Notes under the pieces: model-generated
Seen by the model: only the letters and a program-made list of their open reading frames with translations
Database searches by the model: none
What the model was told of the DNA's origin: nothing
Source: Njordibacter sp028825405
Lineage (GTDB): Bacteria; Pseudomonadota; Gammaproteobacteria; Pseudomonadales; Balneatricaceae
Reading direction: 5' to 3'
Assembly (NCBI RefSeq): GCF_047730065.1
Contig: NZ_CP159829.1
Span: 1,488,001 to 1,552,000 of the forward strand
Length of the DNA: 64,000 nt
Translations under genes and position numbers: made by a program
Shown here: piece by piece, positions 34,103 to 42,946 of the stretch
Layout of the letters: each line of letters opens with the position of its first letter
Position numbering within the stretch: position 1 is the first letter of the stretch

Positions 34103-35275
34103 TTAAACTTGGGTATCGTAAAATTTCCGTAACACTGTGACCACCTCTGGACGACCAAATTTAGTCGAAACTTCCTCTCCATTGGATAACATTTCACGCT
34201 GACGTGTGCCAGACACATTAATTCTGAATTTTTCGTCGTGCGGGCAAGTTTTGGCTGTTGCCATGCCATCACAGACTTCACAAAAGAATGTAATGTCTAT
34301 TTTTAGAGGCTGAGTGACTAAGGCTCCCTCCCACAGCGTATCAAAAATATGATGCGCGTCAAAAGGCCCATAAAAATCACCAACACCGGCGTGATCGCGG
34401 CCAACAATTAAGTGAGAACAACCAAAATTCTGACGTATAAGGGCATGAAACAAGGCCTCTTTAGGCCCAGCATAGCGCATTTCAATAGGGTAGCCCGCTT
34501 GAACTGCGGTATTGGGTTTGAAGTAATTATCAACCATGACTTTAATGGCTTCAACACGAACGGGAGCAGGAATATCACCTGGTTTTAATTTACCTAAAAC
34601 TTGATGAATAAAGACCCCATCAGTCACATCAATCGCTATCTTTACTAAATGTTCATGACTGCGATGCATTGGATTCCGAGTTTGGAATGCGGTGACTTTA
34701 GACCATCCCATTTTTTGAAACAAAGCTCTACTGTCTTCAGGCCGAATATACAAATCGCTAAATTCAGCAGGAAACCATCCTTCATCAATAACTTGAACTG
34801 AACCTCCAAGGTTGACCGCGGGTTGGGCCAGGACTTTAGCGACCCCTGGATGACTTTCATCCAGTGTACCAAACACCTTTTCACACTGTAGCTTAAGGTC
34901 TGGTATATATTTACCTTGAACCTTAAGGATACCCATAATTTGTTGTGTTTCGTTATCAACCAACGCCACTTCTTCACCAATTGCTACTTGATCAGCTAGG
35001 GTCTTATGAGCAGAAAGCGTGACAGGAATGGGCCAAAATACGCCATCTTCCAATTTCATTCCCTCACAGACACCGCGCCAATCAGCTTCTACCATAAAGC
35101 CGTCAAGTGGCGTATACGCACCCATTGAGAGCAATAATAAGTCACAAACCTCACAACTACTCATGGGGATTTTTGTTAGTTTCTCTGCCTTTAAAAGAGC
35201 TTGGCTTCTTAGGTCTTTTGAGATCAGCAAAGGCTTCAAGAGCCCTGCACCATGAGGTGGGACTAAATTGGTCAT
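34103..35275 (-). CDS. sat: Sulfate adenylyltransferase (ATP sulfurylase)
   Basis: 390 residues from the ATG at 35275, chosen over an upstream ATG at 35323 because AAAGGA precedes it. Homo-oligomeric Sat signatures are QTRNPMHRSH (198-207) and GRDHAGVGD (292-300); a CPHDEK...S-G-T segment lies near the end. In sulfur oxidisers it works in reverse, making ATP and sulfate from APS and pyrophosphate. It lies in a minus-strand run behind aprM-aprB-aprA, so APS from AprBA is its substrate. C41/C44 and other cysteines may bind zinc as in related Sat proteins. Confidence 0.95.
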   Translation of the reverse strand: MTNLVPPHGAGLLKPLLISKDLRSQALLKAEKLTKIPMSSCEVCDLLLLSMGAYTPLDGFMVEADWRGVCEGMKLEDGVFWPIPVTLSAHKTLADQVAIGEEVALVDNETQQIMGILKVQGKYIPDLKLQCEKVFGTLDESHPGVAKVLAQPAVNLGGSVQVIDEGWFPAEFSDLYIRPEDSRALFQKMGWSKVTAFQTRNPMHRSHEHLVKIAIDVTDGVFIHQVLGKLKPGDIPAPVRVEAIKVMVDNYFKPNTAVQAGYPIEMRYAGPKEALFHALIRQNFGCSHLIVGRDHAGVGDFYGPFDAHHIFDTLWEGALVTQPLKIDITFFCEVCDGMATAKTCPHDEKFRINVSGTRQREMLSNGEEVSTKFGRPEVVTVLRKFYDTQV

Positions 35276-35359
35276 TATGGATTTTCCTTTTTTAAGCAAA
35301 TGATTTCCGTCGAGCATAGACATGGGTCACCCCATACCTAAAGCCTAAAAATAGGCTAC

Positions 35360-35521
35360 TTATGGTCTTTTCGGTATCGTGTATTCTGCTACTTTGTGGA
35401 ACGGTTCCCACACAACCTCATAACCAACATAACCCGTCTTAGTGGGCTTTTTTTGCCGGGTGGTCATAAACCTAGACTTGCCATCGGGCACTGGAAGCTT
35501 TTCTTTCGGTTGGTCACTCAT
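35360..35521 (-). CDS. Small conserved-looking protein upstream of sat
   Basis: 53 residues, basic and polar (MSDQPKEKLPVPDGKSRF at the start; KTGYVGYEVVWEPFHKVAEY near the end). GAGGTAA stands six bases before the ATG, a strong ribosome site. It sits in the apr-sat run, 84 bases before the sat start. I do not recognise the family. Its position makes a role in the sulfur operon likely. Confidence 0.65.
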   Translation of the reverse strand: MSDQPKEKLPVPDGKSRFMTTRQKKPTKTGYVGYEVVWEPFHKVAEYTIPKRP

Positions 35522-35596
35522 AATTTTTACCTCAATAATATTATTTTATTTTTTCTCGTTAAGGTGAACTTTACCGGTTAGCAAGTTCGCAATTTT

Positions 35597-36109
35597 CTAA
35601 TGCAATGGAATCTTCAACCCATCTGGGATATCAGGCCCTTGATCAATCGGACCACCCGCTTCAATTTCTTCTTCAATGGCGTCACGGACTCCAAGAATTT
35701 CTAAATTAAAATTAACGACCCTACCACAAAGCGGATTATTGCCATCCACTGTTAGAGTTTCATCATCGATCCTTGTAACGATAAAGCTTTGTTTGTCGCC
35801 TTTCTCATTTTCAGAATGAAGCGTGGTGCCAACTTCTCTATATTGTTTGGGAACATTTTCTAATAGATCTGTAAACACCAATGACTCATCTCTTGGGCCA
35901 TAAATTTGGTTGCAATCAATAGGCACTTCAATCACGTCTCCAGCCGCTTTTCCTTCCAGTTCCTTAGTCACAGCTGGCGCTAGAATATCGTTCACACCAT
36001 GTACATAACCAATTGGAAATTCAACAGAAACAAGGACCTCACCTGATTTTTGATCGACCACACTATATGTCAGTTCTACATACTTGGTGTCTTTGATTGT
36101 CTCTCTCAT
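35597..36109 (-). CDS. FKBP/SlyD-type peptidyl-prolyl isomerase in the apr-sat operon
   Basis: 170 residues from the ATG at 36109; an in-frame TTG at 36133 overlapping the previous stop would add eight. An N-terminal FKBP half (VELTYSVVDQKSGEVL), a chaperone-like insert-in-flap segment (CNQIYGPRDESLVF) and the return strand (GNNPLCGRVVNFNLEILGV) match SlyD-type proteins; the metal-binding His-rich tail of E. coli SlyD is absent. It would help proteins fold in the cytoplasm. Placement between aprA and sat suggests a client in this pathway, perhaps AprBA. Confidence 0.85.
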   Translation of the reverse strand: MRETIKDTKYVELTYSVVDQKSGEVLVSVEFPIGYVHGVNDILAPAVTKELEGKAAGDVIEVPIDCNQIYGPRDESLVFTDLLENVPKQYREVGTTLHSENEKGDKQSFIVTRIDDETLTVDGNNPLCGRVVNFNLEILGVRDAIEEEIEAGGPIDQGPDIPDGLKIPLH

Positions 36110-36129
36110 ATTCAATTCATTTCCCTTAA

Positions 36130-36507
36130 TCAAAAGATGGAAGCACCAAAAATTTTTATTTCATCATCTTCATACCCCAACACCAGACGGCCAAGCCATT
36201 CTCCATCTTTTTTGGTACTGCGTTGCCGATAGAGCACGGTAACGTGTGAGCCTCGACGAATAGTGCCAATAAATTCAAGCGATTCAGAGAGATTTCTTGT
36301 TAATTCGCTGTTGGCAAATTGTTTACCCACTTCGATTTCATTTAATCCTCGGACAAGGTTTTCAGAGAAATGCTTAACGAATTCTCCATATTGCCCACTG
36401 TTTGAGGAGTGCAACAGATGGCTCCATAACGGATTAGCTATAGCAAGAATTTCATCGTCTGTTTTATCGGTGACGCACCGAGTATTTGTCGATACTATAA
36501 TGCTCAT
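36130..36507 (-). CDS. Hypothetical protein between aprA and the FKBP gene
   Basis: 125 residues, soluble, with an N-terminal helical part (DDEILAIANPLWSHLL) and a strand-rich C-terminal part (VTVLYRQRSTKKDGEWLGRLVLGY). The pattern of helices followed by long beta strands is that of an NTF2/SnoaL-like fold, but I cannot assign it firmly. It precedes the FKBP gene by about 20 bases and follows aprA after a 127-base spacer with a perfect hairpin. Possibly an accessory factor for APS reductase. Confidence 0.7.
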   Translation of the reverse strand: MSIIVSTNTRCVTDKTDDEILAIANPLWSHLLHSSNSGQYGEFVKHFSENLVRGLNEIEVGKQFANSELTRNLSESLEFIGTIRRGSHVTVLYRQRSTKKDGEWLGRLVLGYEDDEIKIFGASIF

Positions 36508-36594
36508 GTTTAATTTTTAATCCTAATTAGACGCACGTCTCAATGGGCCCGACAAAAAGACCCACCATTGACGCACTAAAACCATTGGTTTGAG

Positions 36595-36625
36595 CAATCA
36601 GGGGTTTAACCTAAACCCCTGATTG
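36595..36625. other. Perfect 14-base-pair hairpin between aprA and the accessory genes
   Basis: CAATCAGGGGTTTA and its exact complement TAAACCCCTGATTG are separated by a three-base loop. It lies ten bases past the aprA stop. No T-run follows on the minus strand, so it is more likely an mRNA-stabilising or processing structure that protects the aprMBA message than a full terminator; it could act as a partial one. Confidence 0.8.
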
Positions 36626-36634
36626 ATTTCACTG

Positions 36635-38503
36635 TTACTCACCATCCTTAACAAGGTGAAATACAGGTGCCTTTTCCATGGTGTACTCGCCGGTGTCAGG
36701 ATCCCGGCGTGATACGGTTAGCACATGCCAGTTTTCGTCATCAAGCTTCAAGGCATCACCACGGTAATAGTAGCCAGGCCAGCGGGTTTCTTTACGGAAC
36801 ATCGTATGCTGTGTTACACACTCCGCTGTTCGATGACGGTGCATCAACTCCCAAGCACGCAACAATTCGTGGAAGTCTGAAGCTGCTAATTTTTGCAGAT
36901 CTTCTTCCATAATTTTGAGCTTTTTGAGACCAATACCCAATAACTTCTCGTTGGTCATGTAGCTTACACCGGCCCCACCACAGTACTCATCCATTAGTTT
37001 CTGTAAACGATCCAGACCCTGCCGTGGATTAATATAATTAGGGTTCACATCACCAGCAACCACCTCATTACGATAAATTTTGTAATGTTCCATGGGCTTG
37101 TAAACTTTTTCTTTAAGCTCATTGATGCGCCTATCAGAGACCACTATGCCCTCACCTTTGCCATCATCGATGTAGCGACAAGCTGCCTTGGCAGAGAGAC
37201 GTCCCTCGGTGAATGATCCCGATGAAAATGCGTGGGGCGTTCCGCCCACAGCATCACCAGCACCAAACAAGCCTTCGATAGTCATCATGCGGTTGTAGCC
37301 CCAAAAATATTCAGGCGGAGATACATCCTCAGGGCCAGAACACCATGCACCACTGCCTGTCGCATGAGAACCCATAACATAGGGCTCTGAAGTAGTGAGT
37401 TCTGGGTTTTCATTTTTAGGGTCTACATCAGTCGCAGCCCACAATACGGCCTGACTGATAGTCATACCGAGAAAATTTTCCCAGCCTACTTCCTCAAGGT
37501 GTGGATCTTGGAAAGCTTCCATGGTCACCATATGAATGGGACCTCGACCCGCGTTAACTTCTGAGATCATTGCATGGTTGCGCAAACATGTCGGAATGGG
37601 CCTATGTGTTCTGTGAGACAGTTCAGGGTCAAGGTATTCCTTGCCAACTATCTTTTGCAGTGAAGGCCACCACTTAGATTCAAACTCTTCGCCCAAACCG
37701 TTTTGCGTGTAGGTCTTGAGATGCAAAAAGTAAGCTCCCACAGGACCAAAACCATCTTTAAACCGCGCCAGTACGATGCGATTTTCCATTTGCGTCATCT
37801 TGGCACCGACTTCGATCATCAATCCGTAGGCTGAGCCAGACGACCAAGGTGCATACCAGGTCCGGCCCATGCCTTCTCCAGTCGAGCGTGGTTTAAAGAT
37901 ATTTGAAGCACCACCTGCACCACAAATAACCGTCTTGGATTTGAAAACGTGAAAGTCTCCAGTCCGAACATTGAATCCGACCGCTCCAGCAATGCGATTT
38001 TCTTTAACTTCATCCATAAGCAGATGAGTAAGACAAACACGGTTATACACCTTGTCCGCATTCTTTTTAGCTGCCTCAGCCACAATCGGTTTATAAGACT
38101 CTCCGTGAATCATGATCTGCCAGCGCCCTTCGCGCAGATACGAATCTTTCACGGGATCCTTCATGATTGGTAGGCCCCACTCTTCAAATTGATGCACAGC
38201 AGAGTCTACGTGCCGAGCCATGTCAAATAAAAGGTCTTCTCGCACTAAACCCATTAAATCAATGCGGGCATACTGCACGTGGTCCTCTGGATTATTCTCA
38301 CCGAAGCGGGTACCCATGTAACAGTTGATGGCGTAAAGTCCCTGCGCTACGGCTCCAGACCGATCAATATTAGCCTTTTCAGCAATAATAATTTTCTTAT
38401 CTTGACCCCAGAATCTGGCTTCAAATGCTGCACCAGTGCCTCCAAGGCCTGCACCAGCGACCAAGACATCAATGTTATCTTCTACAATTGTTTTGTAACC
38501 CAT
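36635..38503 (-). CDS. aprA: APS reductase, alpha (FAD) subunit
   Basis: 622 residues, the normal size. The FAD-binding motif is GAGLGGTG at 17-24, and EKANIDRSGAVAQGLYAINCYMG, RTWYAPWSSGSAYG and PTCLRNHAMISEVNAGRGP are highly characteristic of dissimilatory AprA. In oxidisers it forms APS from sulfite and AMP in the cytoplasm. Its ATG overlaps the aprB stop by one base (TGATG), with GGAG ten bases upstream inside aprB. The neighbouring aprM, without qmoABC, points to the reverse (oxidative) lineage. Confidence 0.97.
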   Translation of the reverse strand: MGYKTIVEDNIDVLVAGAGLGGTGAAFEARFWGQDKKIIIAEKANIDRSGAVAQGLYAINCYMGTRFGENNPEDHVQYARIDLMGLVREDLLFDMARHVDSAVHQFEEWGLPIMKDPVKDSYLREGRWQIMIHGESYKPIVAEAAKKNADKVYNRVCLTHLLMDEVKENRIAGAVGFNVRTGDFHVFKSKTVICGAGGASNIFKPRSTGEGMGRTWYAPWSSGSAYGLMIEVGAKMTQMENRIVLARFKDGFGPVGAYFLHLKTYTQNGLGEEFESKWWPSLQKIVGKEYLDPELSHRTHRPIPTCLRNHAMISEVNAGRGPIHMVTMEAFQDPHLEEVGWENFLGMTISQAVLWAATDVDPKNENPELTTSEPYVMGSHATGSGAWCSGPEDVSPPEYFWGYNRMMTIEGLFGAGDAVGGTPHAFSSGSFTEGRLSAKAACRYIDDGKGEGIVVSDRRINELKEKVYKPMEHYKIYRNEVVAGDVNPNYINPRQGLDRLQKLMDEYCGGAGVSYMTNEKLLGIGLKKLKIMEEDLQKLAASDFHELLRAWELMHRHRTAECVTQHTMFRKETRWPGYYYRGDALKLDDENWHVLTVSRRDPDTGEYTMEKAPVFHLVKDGE

Positions 38504-38982
38504 CAGTAGTAAACTCCCTGTTTCAACGTCAGACCATTAGACTCCAAGGTATGAAGTCCACCTTCGTCAAAGCGGATATATTTTGGTTCGTTGAATAAAT
38601 ATTGACTGTCACGCTGCTCCTGAGTAGGCCCCTCAACTTCTTTGAGGTTAGGAGTACACGAACCCCAAGGTTTGGTAGTGATGGGAGACAAAAAGCTTTT
38701 CTCCCTGCCATCTCTGTACTTCACACTCCAAGCAATGGTTCCCTTATCCTCGTCGCGGTCCACCCGGACACTATGCCCAAGTGGTGAAAAGTCTGCGTAA
38801 CCTCGCACATCAATGGCATTTTGAGGGCAGGCTTTGACACAAGACATGCATTCCCAACAATGAGTGGGTTCAATATTGTAAGCGCGACGGTTGACCTTAT
38901 CGATGTGCATGATGTCTGACGGGCAGATATCGACGCAGTGTCCGCAGCCATCACATCGGGTCATGTAAACAAAAGTTGGCAT
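38503..38982 (-). CDS. aprB: APS reductase, beta (iron-sulfur) subunit
   Basis: 159 residues. Two ferredoxin-type [4Fe-4S] sets: C10-C13-C16-C20 and C42-C45-C48-C52. The C-terminal extension (GGLHTLESNGLTLKQGVYY) wraps around AprA in the known enzyme. It carries electrons between the FAD and the membrane partner. GAGAGG precedes the ATG in a leader nearly identical to that of aprM, 59 bases downstream of the aprM stop. Confidence 0.96.
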   Translation of the reverse strand: MPTFVYMTRCDGCGHCVDICPSDIMHIDKVNRRAYNIEPTHCWECMSCVKACPQNAIDVRGYADFSPLGHSVRVDRDEDKGTIAWSVKYRDGREKSFLSPITTKPWGSCTPNLKEVEGPTQEQRDSQYLFNEPKYIRFDEGGLHTLESNGLTLKQGVYY

Positions 38983-39041
38983 GTTTTTTTCCTCTCACAG
39001 AATATTTTGAATTTTTTATTATAGAATATTTATTATAATCC

Positions 39042-39884
39042 CTAGTAATGACTAGGTTTTTCTCGTTTTATACCTAGCCCCATAGATAATGGGGCATCTT
39101 TGAGCAACTGCATAGAGTGACTGTCTCTAACCGCAGGATCAGTTCGATCTGCAGGCTCTGGAAGATTATTGCGAGATCCACTTGCTTCCGACATTTTTTT
39201 CTCCATAGCCGCGGCTGGTTTGAAAAACATATGGGAAAACTTAGACCAAGGCACTGATCCAAAGAGAATTGTCGTAGTAAAGATGTACAAAATGAGGGTT
39301 AATACTGACCAAGTGGCGCTACCATTAGCTTGAGTGTAGGCCCAGACCAGAGCAAAAGTTGTGCTAAGTGTCAGTGACACGACAAACAAGTCAGCTCGAA
39401 TCAACCGAAATGGTGAATTTCCTTCTGCTGACACATCAACCCTAATAAAAAACCAGAACCAATAGCCTCCGGCACAAACCATAAATGCACCGAGGTACCA
39501 GAGGTTGGCCACAATTACTGGCGTTGCAGACTCTTGATAGCCAAATACCATCATTGCTGTGGTGGCCGTGTAAGCGATAAAGCCATACATTGTCAAAATG
39601 TGAGCGAGCTGTCGACGCGTACTGCAGTCACCTAATTCGGCTGAAGTCAAACCATCTATGGCTGTTTTAACCGCCACCGTGACCTTCTCTCCACCACTGA
39701 CTTGGCGCTTTGCATTTGCCTTAGATTTCTGCCAGTTGTTAAAGAAGTACTGGGCACTTCTCTTGTGTACGATATCAAATAGCGTGCCACCAGCCACCAA
39801 AAGCGCCATTAGAATGACGTAAGTTTCCATAATAGCGGGGTCAATCATAACCGATAGCTCGGCAAAGGGATTGGTATTAAACAT
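39042..39884 (-). CDS. aprM: APS reductase membrane anchor AprM
   Basis: 280 residues from the ATG at 39884; GAGAGGA at seven bases supports it, and the in-frame GTG at 39899 is part of that ribosome-site region. About five transmembrane helices are seen (for example TYVILMALLVAGGTLF near 22, the segment around 105-125, and WSVLTLILYIFTTTILF near 200). First gene of aprMBA. AprM is thought to connect AprBA with quinone in Gammaproteobacteria lacking QmoABC; it does not resemble QmoC or Hdr subunits. Family known mainly by context. Confidence 0.87.
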   Translation of the reverse strand: MFNTNPFAELSVMIDPAIMETYVILMALLVAGGTLFDIVHKRSAQYFFNNWQKSKANAKRQVSGGEKVTVAVKTAIDGLTSAELGDCSTRRQLAHILTMYGFIAYTATTAMMVFGYQESATPVIVANLWYLGAFMVCAGGYWFWFFIRVDVSAEGNSPFRLIRADLFVVSLTLSTTFALVWAYTQANGSATWSVLTLILYIFTTTILFGSVPWSKFSHMFFKPAAAMEKKMSEASGSRNNLPEPADRTDPAVRDSHSMQLLKDAPLSMGLGIKREKPSHY

Positions 39885-40233
39885 TAAAATTCCTCTCACA
39901 GATTTTTTTATTATCAGTAATTTTTTATCATCAACCCATAAGATTGTATAAGATGTAATTTTTATGACTTGTTAGGCCTGCCCTATCAGCTACAATCACA
40001 TGAAGTCATTGAATTATATAACTATTCACTATTTAGTACTAAGCTTATAATTTAATAGGAATAATTACCTTTAACGCAATTCGAATAGACTCTTGGCGTG
40101 ATTAATGAAACTCCTAGTCGGGGCTTCAAATATATAATGAAATTGCTTGGGAAAATCTCAGAATATATATATTTATAGTAATAAAGCAAGCATACAAGGA
40201 GGACCATATGCAAGGCCATCGATAGTTTTATTG
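39885..40233. promoter_or_regulatory. Upstream region of the aprMBA operon
   Basis: 349 AT-rich bases between the EamA gene stop and aprM. This must hold the operon promoter. I see a run of TATATAT near 40165 and other AT-rich stretches but no operator I can name. A frame of 71 codons at 40052-40267 is hydrophobic by AT bias and overlaps the EamA gene, so I do not call it. Confidence 0.5.
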
Positions 40234-41070
40234 TTAGGCCAACTTTATTAAAATTAAACCTGCACATATAAAACCCGTTGCCAACCAGCGATACTGACTT
40301 AGTTGCTCTTTAAGCATATGAGTGCTTAATAAGACTCCAAAAAGCACTGACGTCTCCCGTAGTGCCGCAACCATAGCTACGGGGACTTGGGTCATGGCCC
40401 ATAAACAGATCCAAAATGCTGCCATAGACATGACACCACCCCCTATAGCAACGAACCAATAGCGGGTTAGACTTGAGATAAAAACCTGTGGATTAGAGCG
40501 ATATGCCCAGATCGTGGTAATCACTCCATCCAAAAAGAAAAGCCACACGACAAAACTATGCAGACCACCAATTTGACTCACCACATAGCCATCTACCATG
40601 GTGTAGCTAGCAATCCATAGGCCGGTTACTAATGCATAATAGAAGCCCGCTCCTAGGGGTCTACCCCTCTTAAAACGAGAAAATGCAGCCACACCACTAG
40701 CAATTAACAGCACAGATAAAATCTGCGTCTGACTAAGTTCGGTACCTAAAACGATGACGCTGAAGAGTAAAACCCAGACTGGGCCACTGCCTCTGGCAAT
40801 AGGATACACTTGCCCAAAGTCACCTTGAACATAGGCTTTAACTAGAAATACTTTATAACCAAAATGTAGCACTAGTGTGAACAGCAGCCAAGGCCACATT
40901 TGCGCTGATGGAAAGGCCACAAAAGGCATAATAACTAAGGAAATAATGCCCGTACACACCATAATTAAACCGATGGCGATAATAGGTTCGGCATTAATTT
41001 TTACCAACGCATTCCAACCAGCATGTAAACCTGCGGCCAAAAGCACTGCAAAAAATACCTCTATGGGCAT
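40234..41070 (-). CDS. EamA-family (DMT) transporter
   Basis: 278 residues from the ATG at 41070, which has AAAGG upstream; an earlier ATG at 41112 would overlap the preceding gene. Ten predicted helices as two EamA repeats. Efflux of amino acids or other small metabolites is usual for the family, and the substrate cannot be told. It follows the phosphotransacetylase-like gene by 16 bases, and a second EamA gene lies on the other side of it, so the three form a run. Confidence 0.85.
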   Translation of the reverse strand: MPIEVFFAVLLAAGLHAGWNALVKINAEPIIAIGLIMVCTGIISLVIMPFVAFPSAQMWPWLLFTLVLHFGYKVFLVKAYVQGDFGQVYPIARGSGPVWVLLFSVIVLGTELSQTQILSVLLIASGVAAFSRFKRGRPLGAGFYYALVTGLWIASYTMVDGYVVSQIGGLHSFVVWLFFLDGVITTIWAYRSNPQVFISSLTRYWFVAIGGGVMSMAAFWICLWAMTQVPVAMVAALRETSVLFGVLLSTHMLKEQLSQYRWLATGFICAGLILIKLA

Positions 41071-41086
41071 AACACTTAAACCTTTA

Positions 41087-42016
41087 TTATTTTTCGCCCA
41101 AATAATGGGCATAGACTACAGCCAAAGCAGCTGAAGCTAACCTAGCAGCAGGTGGATCAGCTCTTGAAGTCAGCATGACCGGAACCTTAGCACCCATTAA
41201 TACACCCGCTGCAGTGGCCCCATTAAAGTACACGAGTTGCTTGAATATAGCGTTTCCTGTTTCTATATTAGGTACTAGCAAAACATCTGCGTAACCCGCT
41301 ACTGGATGTGTAATTCCTTTAATTTTAGCCGCTTCTGGAGACATTGCGCCATCAAACGCTAAGGGGCCAAACACATCAGCTGCCTGATGGTCCTGGTCCG
41401 ACATAGCTGCTAAGAGTTCCTTAGCCGCTATACTAGAGGGCATTGCCTGTGTGACCACCTCTGTCGCAGACAATAAGGCGACTTTTGGCTTGAGATTACC
41501 CAAAGCGTGCATTACATCGGTAGCACCACGCAAAATACTGAGCTGGGTTTTAGTATCAGGGGACACATTAACCACAGCATCAGTAATACATAATACTCTA
41601 TCACTACCCGGCACAGACATATGAAATAAGTGACTTAGGCGCTCCCCTGTCCTTAAACCATGTTCTTTATTAAGCAGAGCTCGAATCAATACATCCGTGT
41701 GTAAATTACCTTTCATCAATAATTTTGCCGTGCCTTGATGCACACACTGCACTGCATTGGCTGCTGAATCCTCTTCACTCTCACTGGCAATAAGCTCAAA
41801 CTGATCAATATTCCAGTCAATCGCTTGGGCTGCTTTTTGAATCGCCGCAATATTTCCCACGAGGATGGGCACAATAATACCTGCTTCAAAGGCTAATTTG
41901 GCACTCTCTAAAGCAAGTTCAGAACCTGCATTAACAACAGCGGTTACCATGGCTGGAAGCGCTTGGGCTTGATTCAAAAGCGGCTGTGGGCAAACAGGTG
42001 TTAATTGACTAAGCAT
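41087..42016 (-). CDS. Phosphate acetyl/butyryltransferase-like enzyme
   Basis: 309 residues of the Pta/Ptb fold. Matches are the LLMKGNLHTDVLIRALLNKEHGLRTG stretch near 100, VLCITDAVVNVSPD near 145, and VLLVPNIETGNAIFKQL near 255, with DPPAARLASAA at the end. It should interconvert an acyl-CoA and an acyl phosphate. Sulfoacetaldehyde acetyltransferase makes acetyl phosphate, so in this taurine context a Pta function would complete carbon recovery. Phosphate butyryltransferase activity remains possible. Confidence 0.83.
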   Translation of the reverse strand: MLSQLTPVCPQPLLNQAQALPAMVTAVVNAGSELALESAKLAFEAGIIVPILVGNIAAIQKAAQAIDWNIDQFELIASESEEDSAANAVQCVHQGTAKLLMKGNLHTDVLIRALLNKEHGLRTGERLSHLFHMSVPGSDRVLCITDAVVNVSPDTKTQLSILRGATDVMHALGNLKPKVALLSATEVVTQAMPSSIAAKELLAAMSDQDHQAADVFGPLAFDGAMSPEAAKIKGITHPVAGYADVLLVPNIETGNAIFKQLVYFNGATAAGVLMGAKVPVMLTSRADPPAARLASAALAVVYAHYLGEK

Positions 42017-42031
42017 AGGGGTGTACTCCAG

Positions 42032-42946
42032 TTACATCACTTTAGTGCGGCGGGGCCAAGTTAAGCGCGGCATTAGTTGGGACATCAACATGCCTACTAA
42101 AATTAATCCACAACCCAATAATCCTTGCGCGGGCAACACCTCATTAAGCAATAAAAAACCACCAATAACGGCAAATACACCCTCTGAACTTAAAATAATA
42201 GCCGCATGAGAAGGGTGCGCATGCTGCTGGGCAATGGTTTGTAACGTATAGGCAATACCCGTTGACATGACTCCTGCAAAGAGTAATGGCACGGCGGTAG
42301 ACTTAATCATGCCCCATGTTAATTGTTCAAAATATAAAGCCAATATCATAGCCAGCAGACCTGCGACAAAAAACTGCACTAAAGATAGCTTCACGGTATC
42401 CATACGTGAGGCAAGATACCCAATCATCAGCACATGACCTGCGAATGCAACTGCACATATAAGCTGTAACGTGTCTCCTTTACTCAAAGTAAAGTCTTCG
42501 TTAATACTCAAAAGATACAAACCCCATAGGGCAATTGCAGCACCAAGCCATGTCCCTAGGCCCGTTTTCATACGAAAAAAGAGGCCAATTAATGGCACAA
42601 AGAAGATATACATACCGGTGATAAAACCAGCCTTACCTGCCGTGGTATATTGCAAACCGACTTGCTGAAAGGTGGCTCCAATAAATAGTAATAAGCCTGC
42701 AACAGCGCCACCCATAAGCAAGGATTTAGTAGAGGATTTGGGACCCTCAATTGAACTTTTAGCTTGAGCTCTGTCCATCCATATCACCACAGGCGTTAGC
42801 GCAACGACACCAATAAAGAAGCGTAAACTGTTAAACCAATGGGGGCCCATCGTTTCCATGCCTACTCGCTGGGCTACAAAGGCAAATCCCCAAATAGAAG
42901 CCGCAAGTAGCATCATTAAATTGGCCTGCATGGCTTTATTGGGCAT
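42032..42946 (-). CDS. EamA-family (DMT) transporter
   Basis: 304 residues from the ATG at 42946 (KAMQANLMMLLAASIWGFAFVAQ); a longer in-frame start at 42994 would overlap miaE further. Ten transmembrane helices in two repeats. It is distinct in sequence from the other EamA gene at 40234-41070. The start lies 11 bases inside the end of miaE. Substrate unknown. Confidence 0.85.
   Translation of the reverse strand: MPNKAMQANLMMLLAASIWGFAFVAQRVGMETMGPHWFNSLRFFIGVVALTPVVIWMDRAQAKSSIEGPKSSTKSLLMGGAVAGLLLFIGATFQQVGLQYTTAGKAGFITGMYIFFVPLIGLFFRMKTGLGTWLGAAIALWGLYLLSINEDFTLSKGDTLQLICAVAFAGHVLMIGYLASRMDTVKLSLVQFFVAGLLAMILALYFEQLTWGMIKSTAVPLLFAGVMSTGIAYTLQTIAQQHAHPSHAAIILSSEGVFAVIGGFLLLNEVLPAQGLLGCGLILVGMLMSQLMPRLTWPRRTKVM

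Noticed and set aside
40052..40267. Hydrophobic 71-codon frame upstream of aprM
   Set aside because: Overlaps the EamA gene, has no ribosome site, and its hydrophobicity follows from AT-rich sequence.
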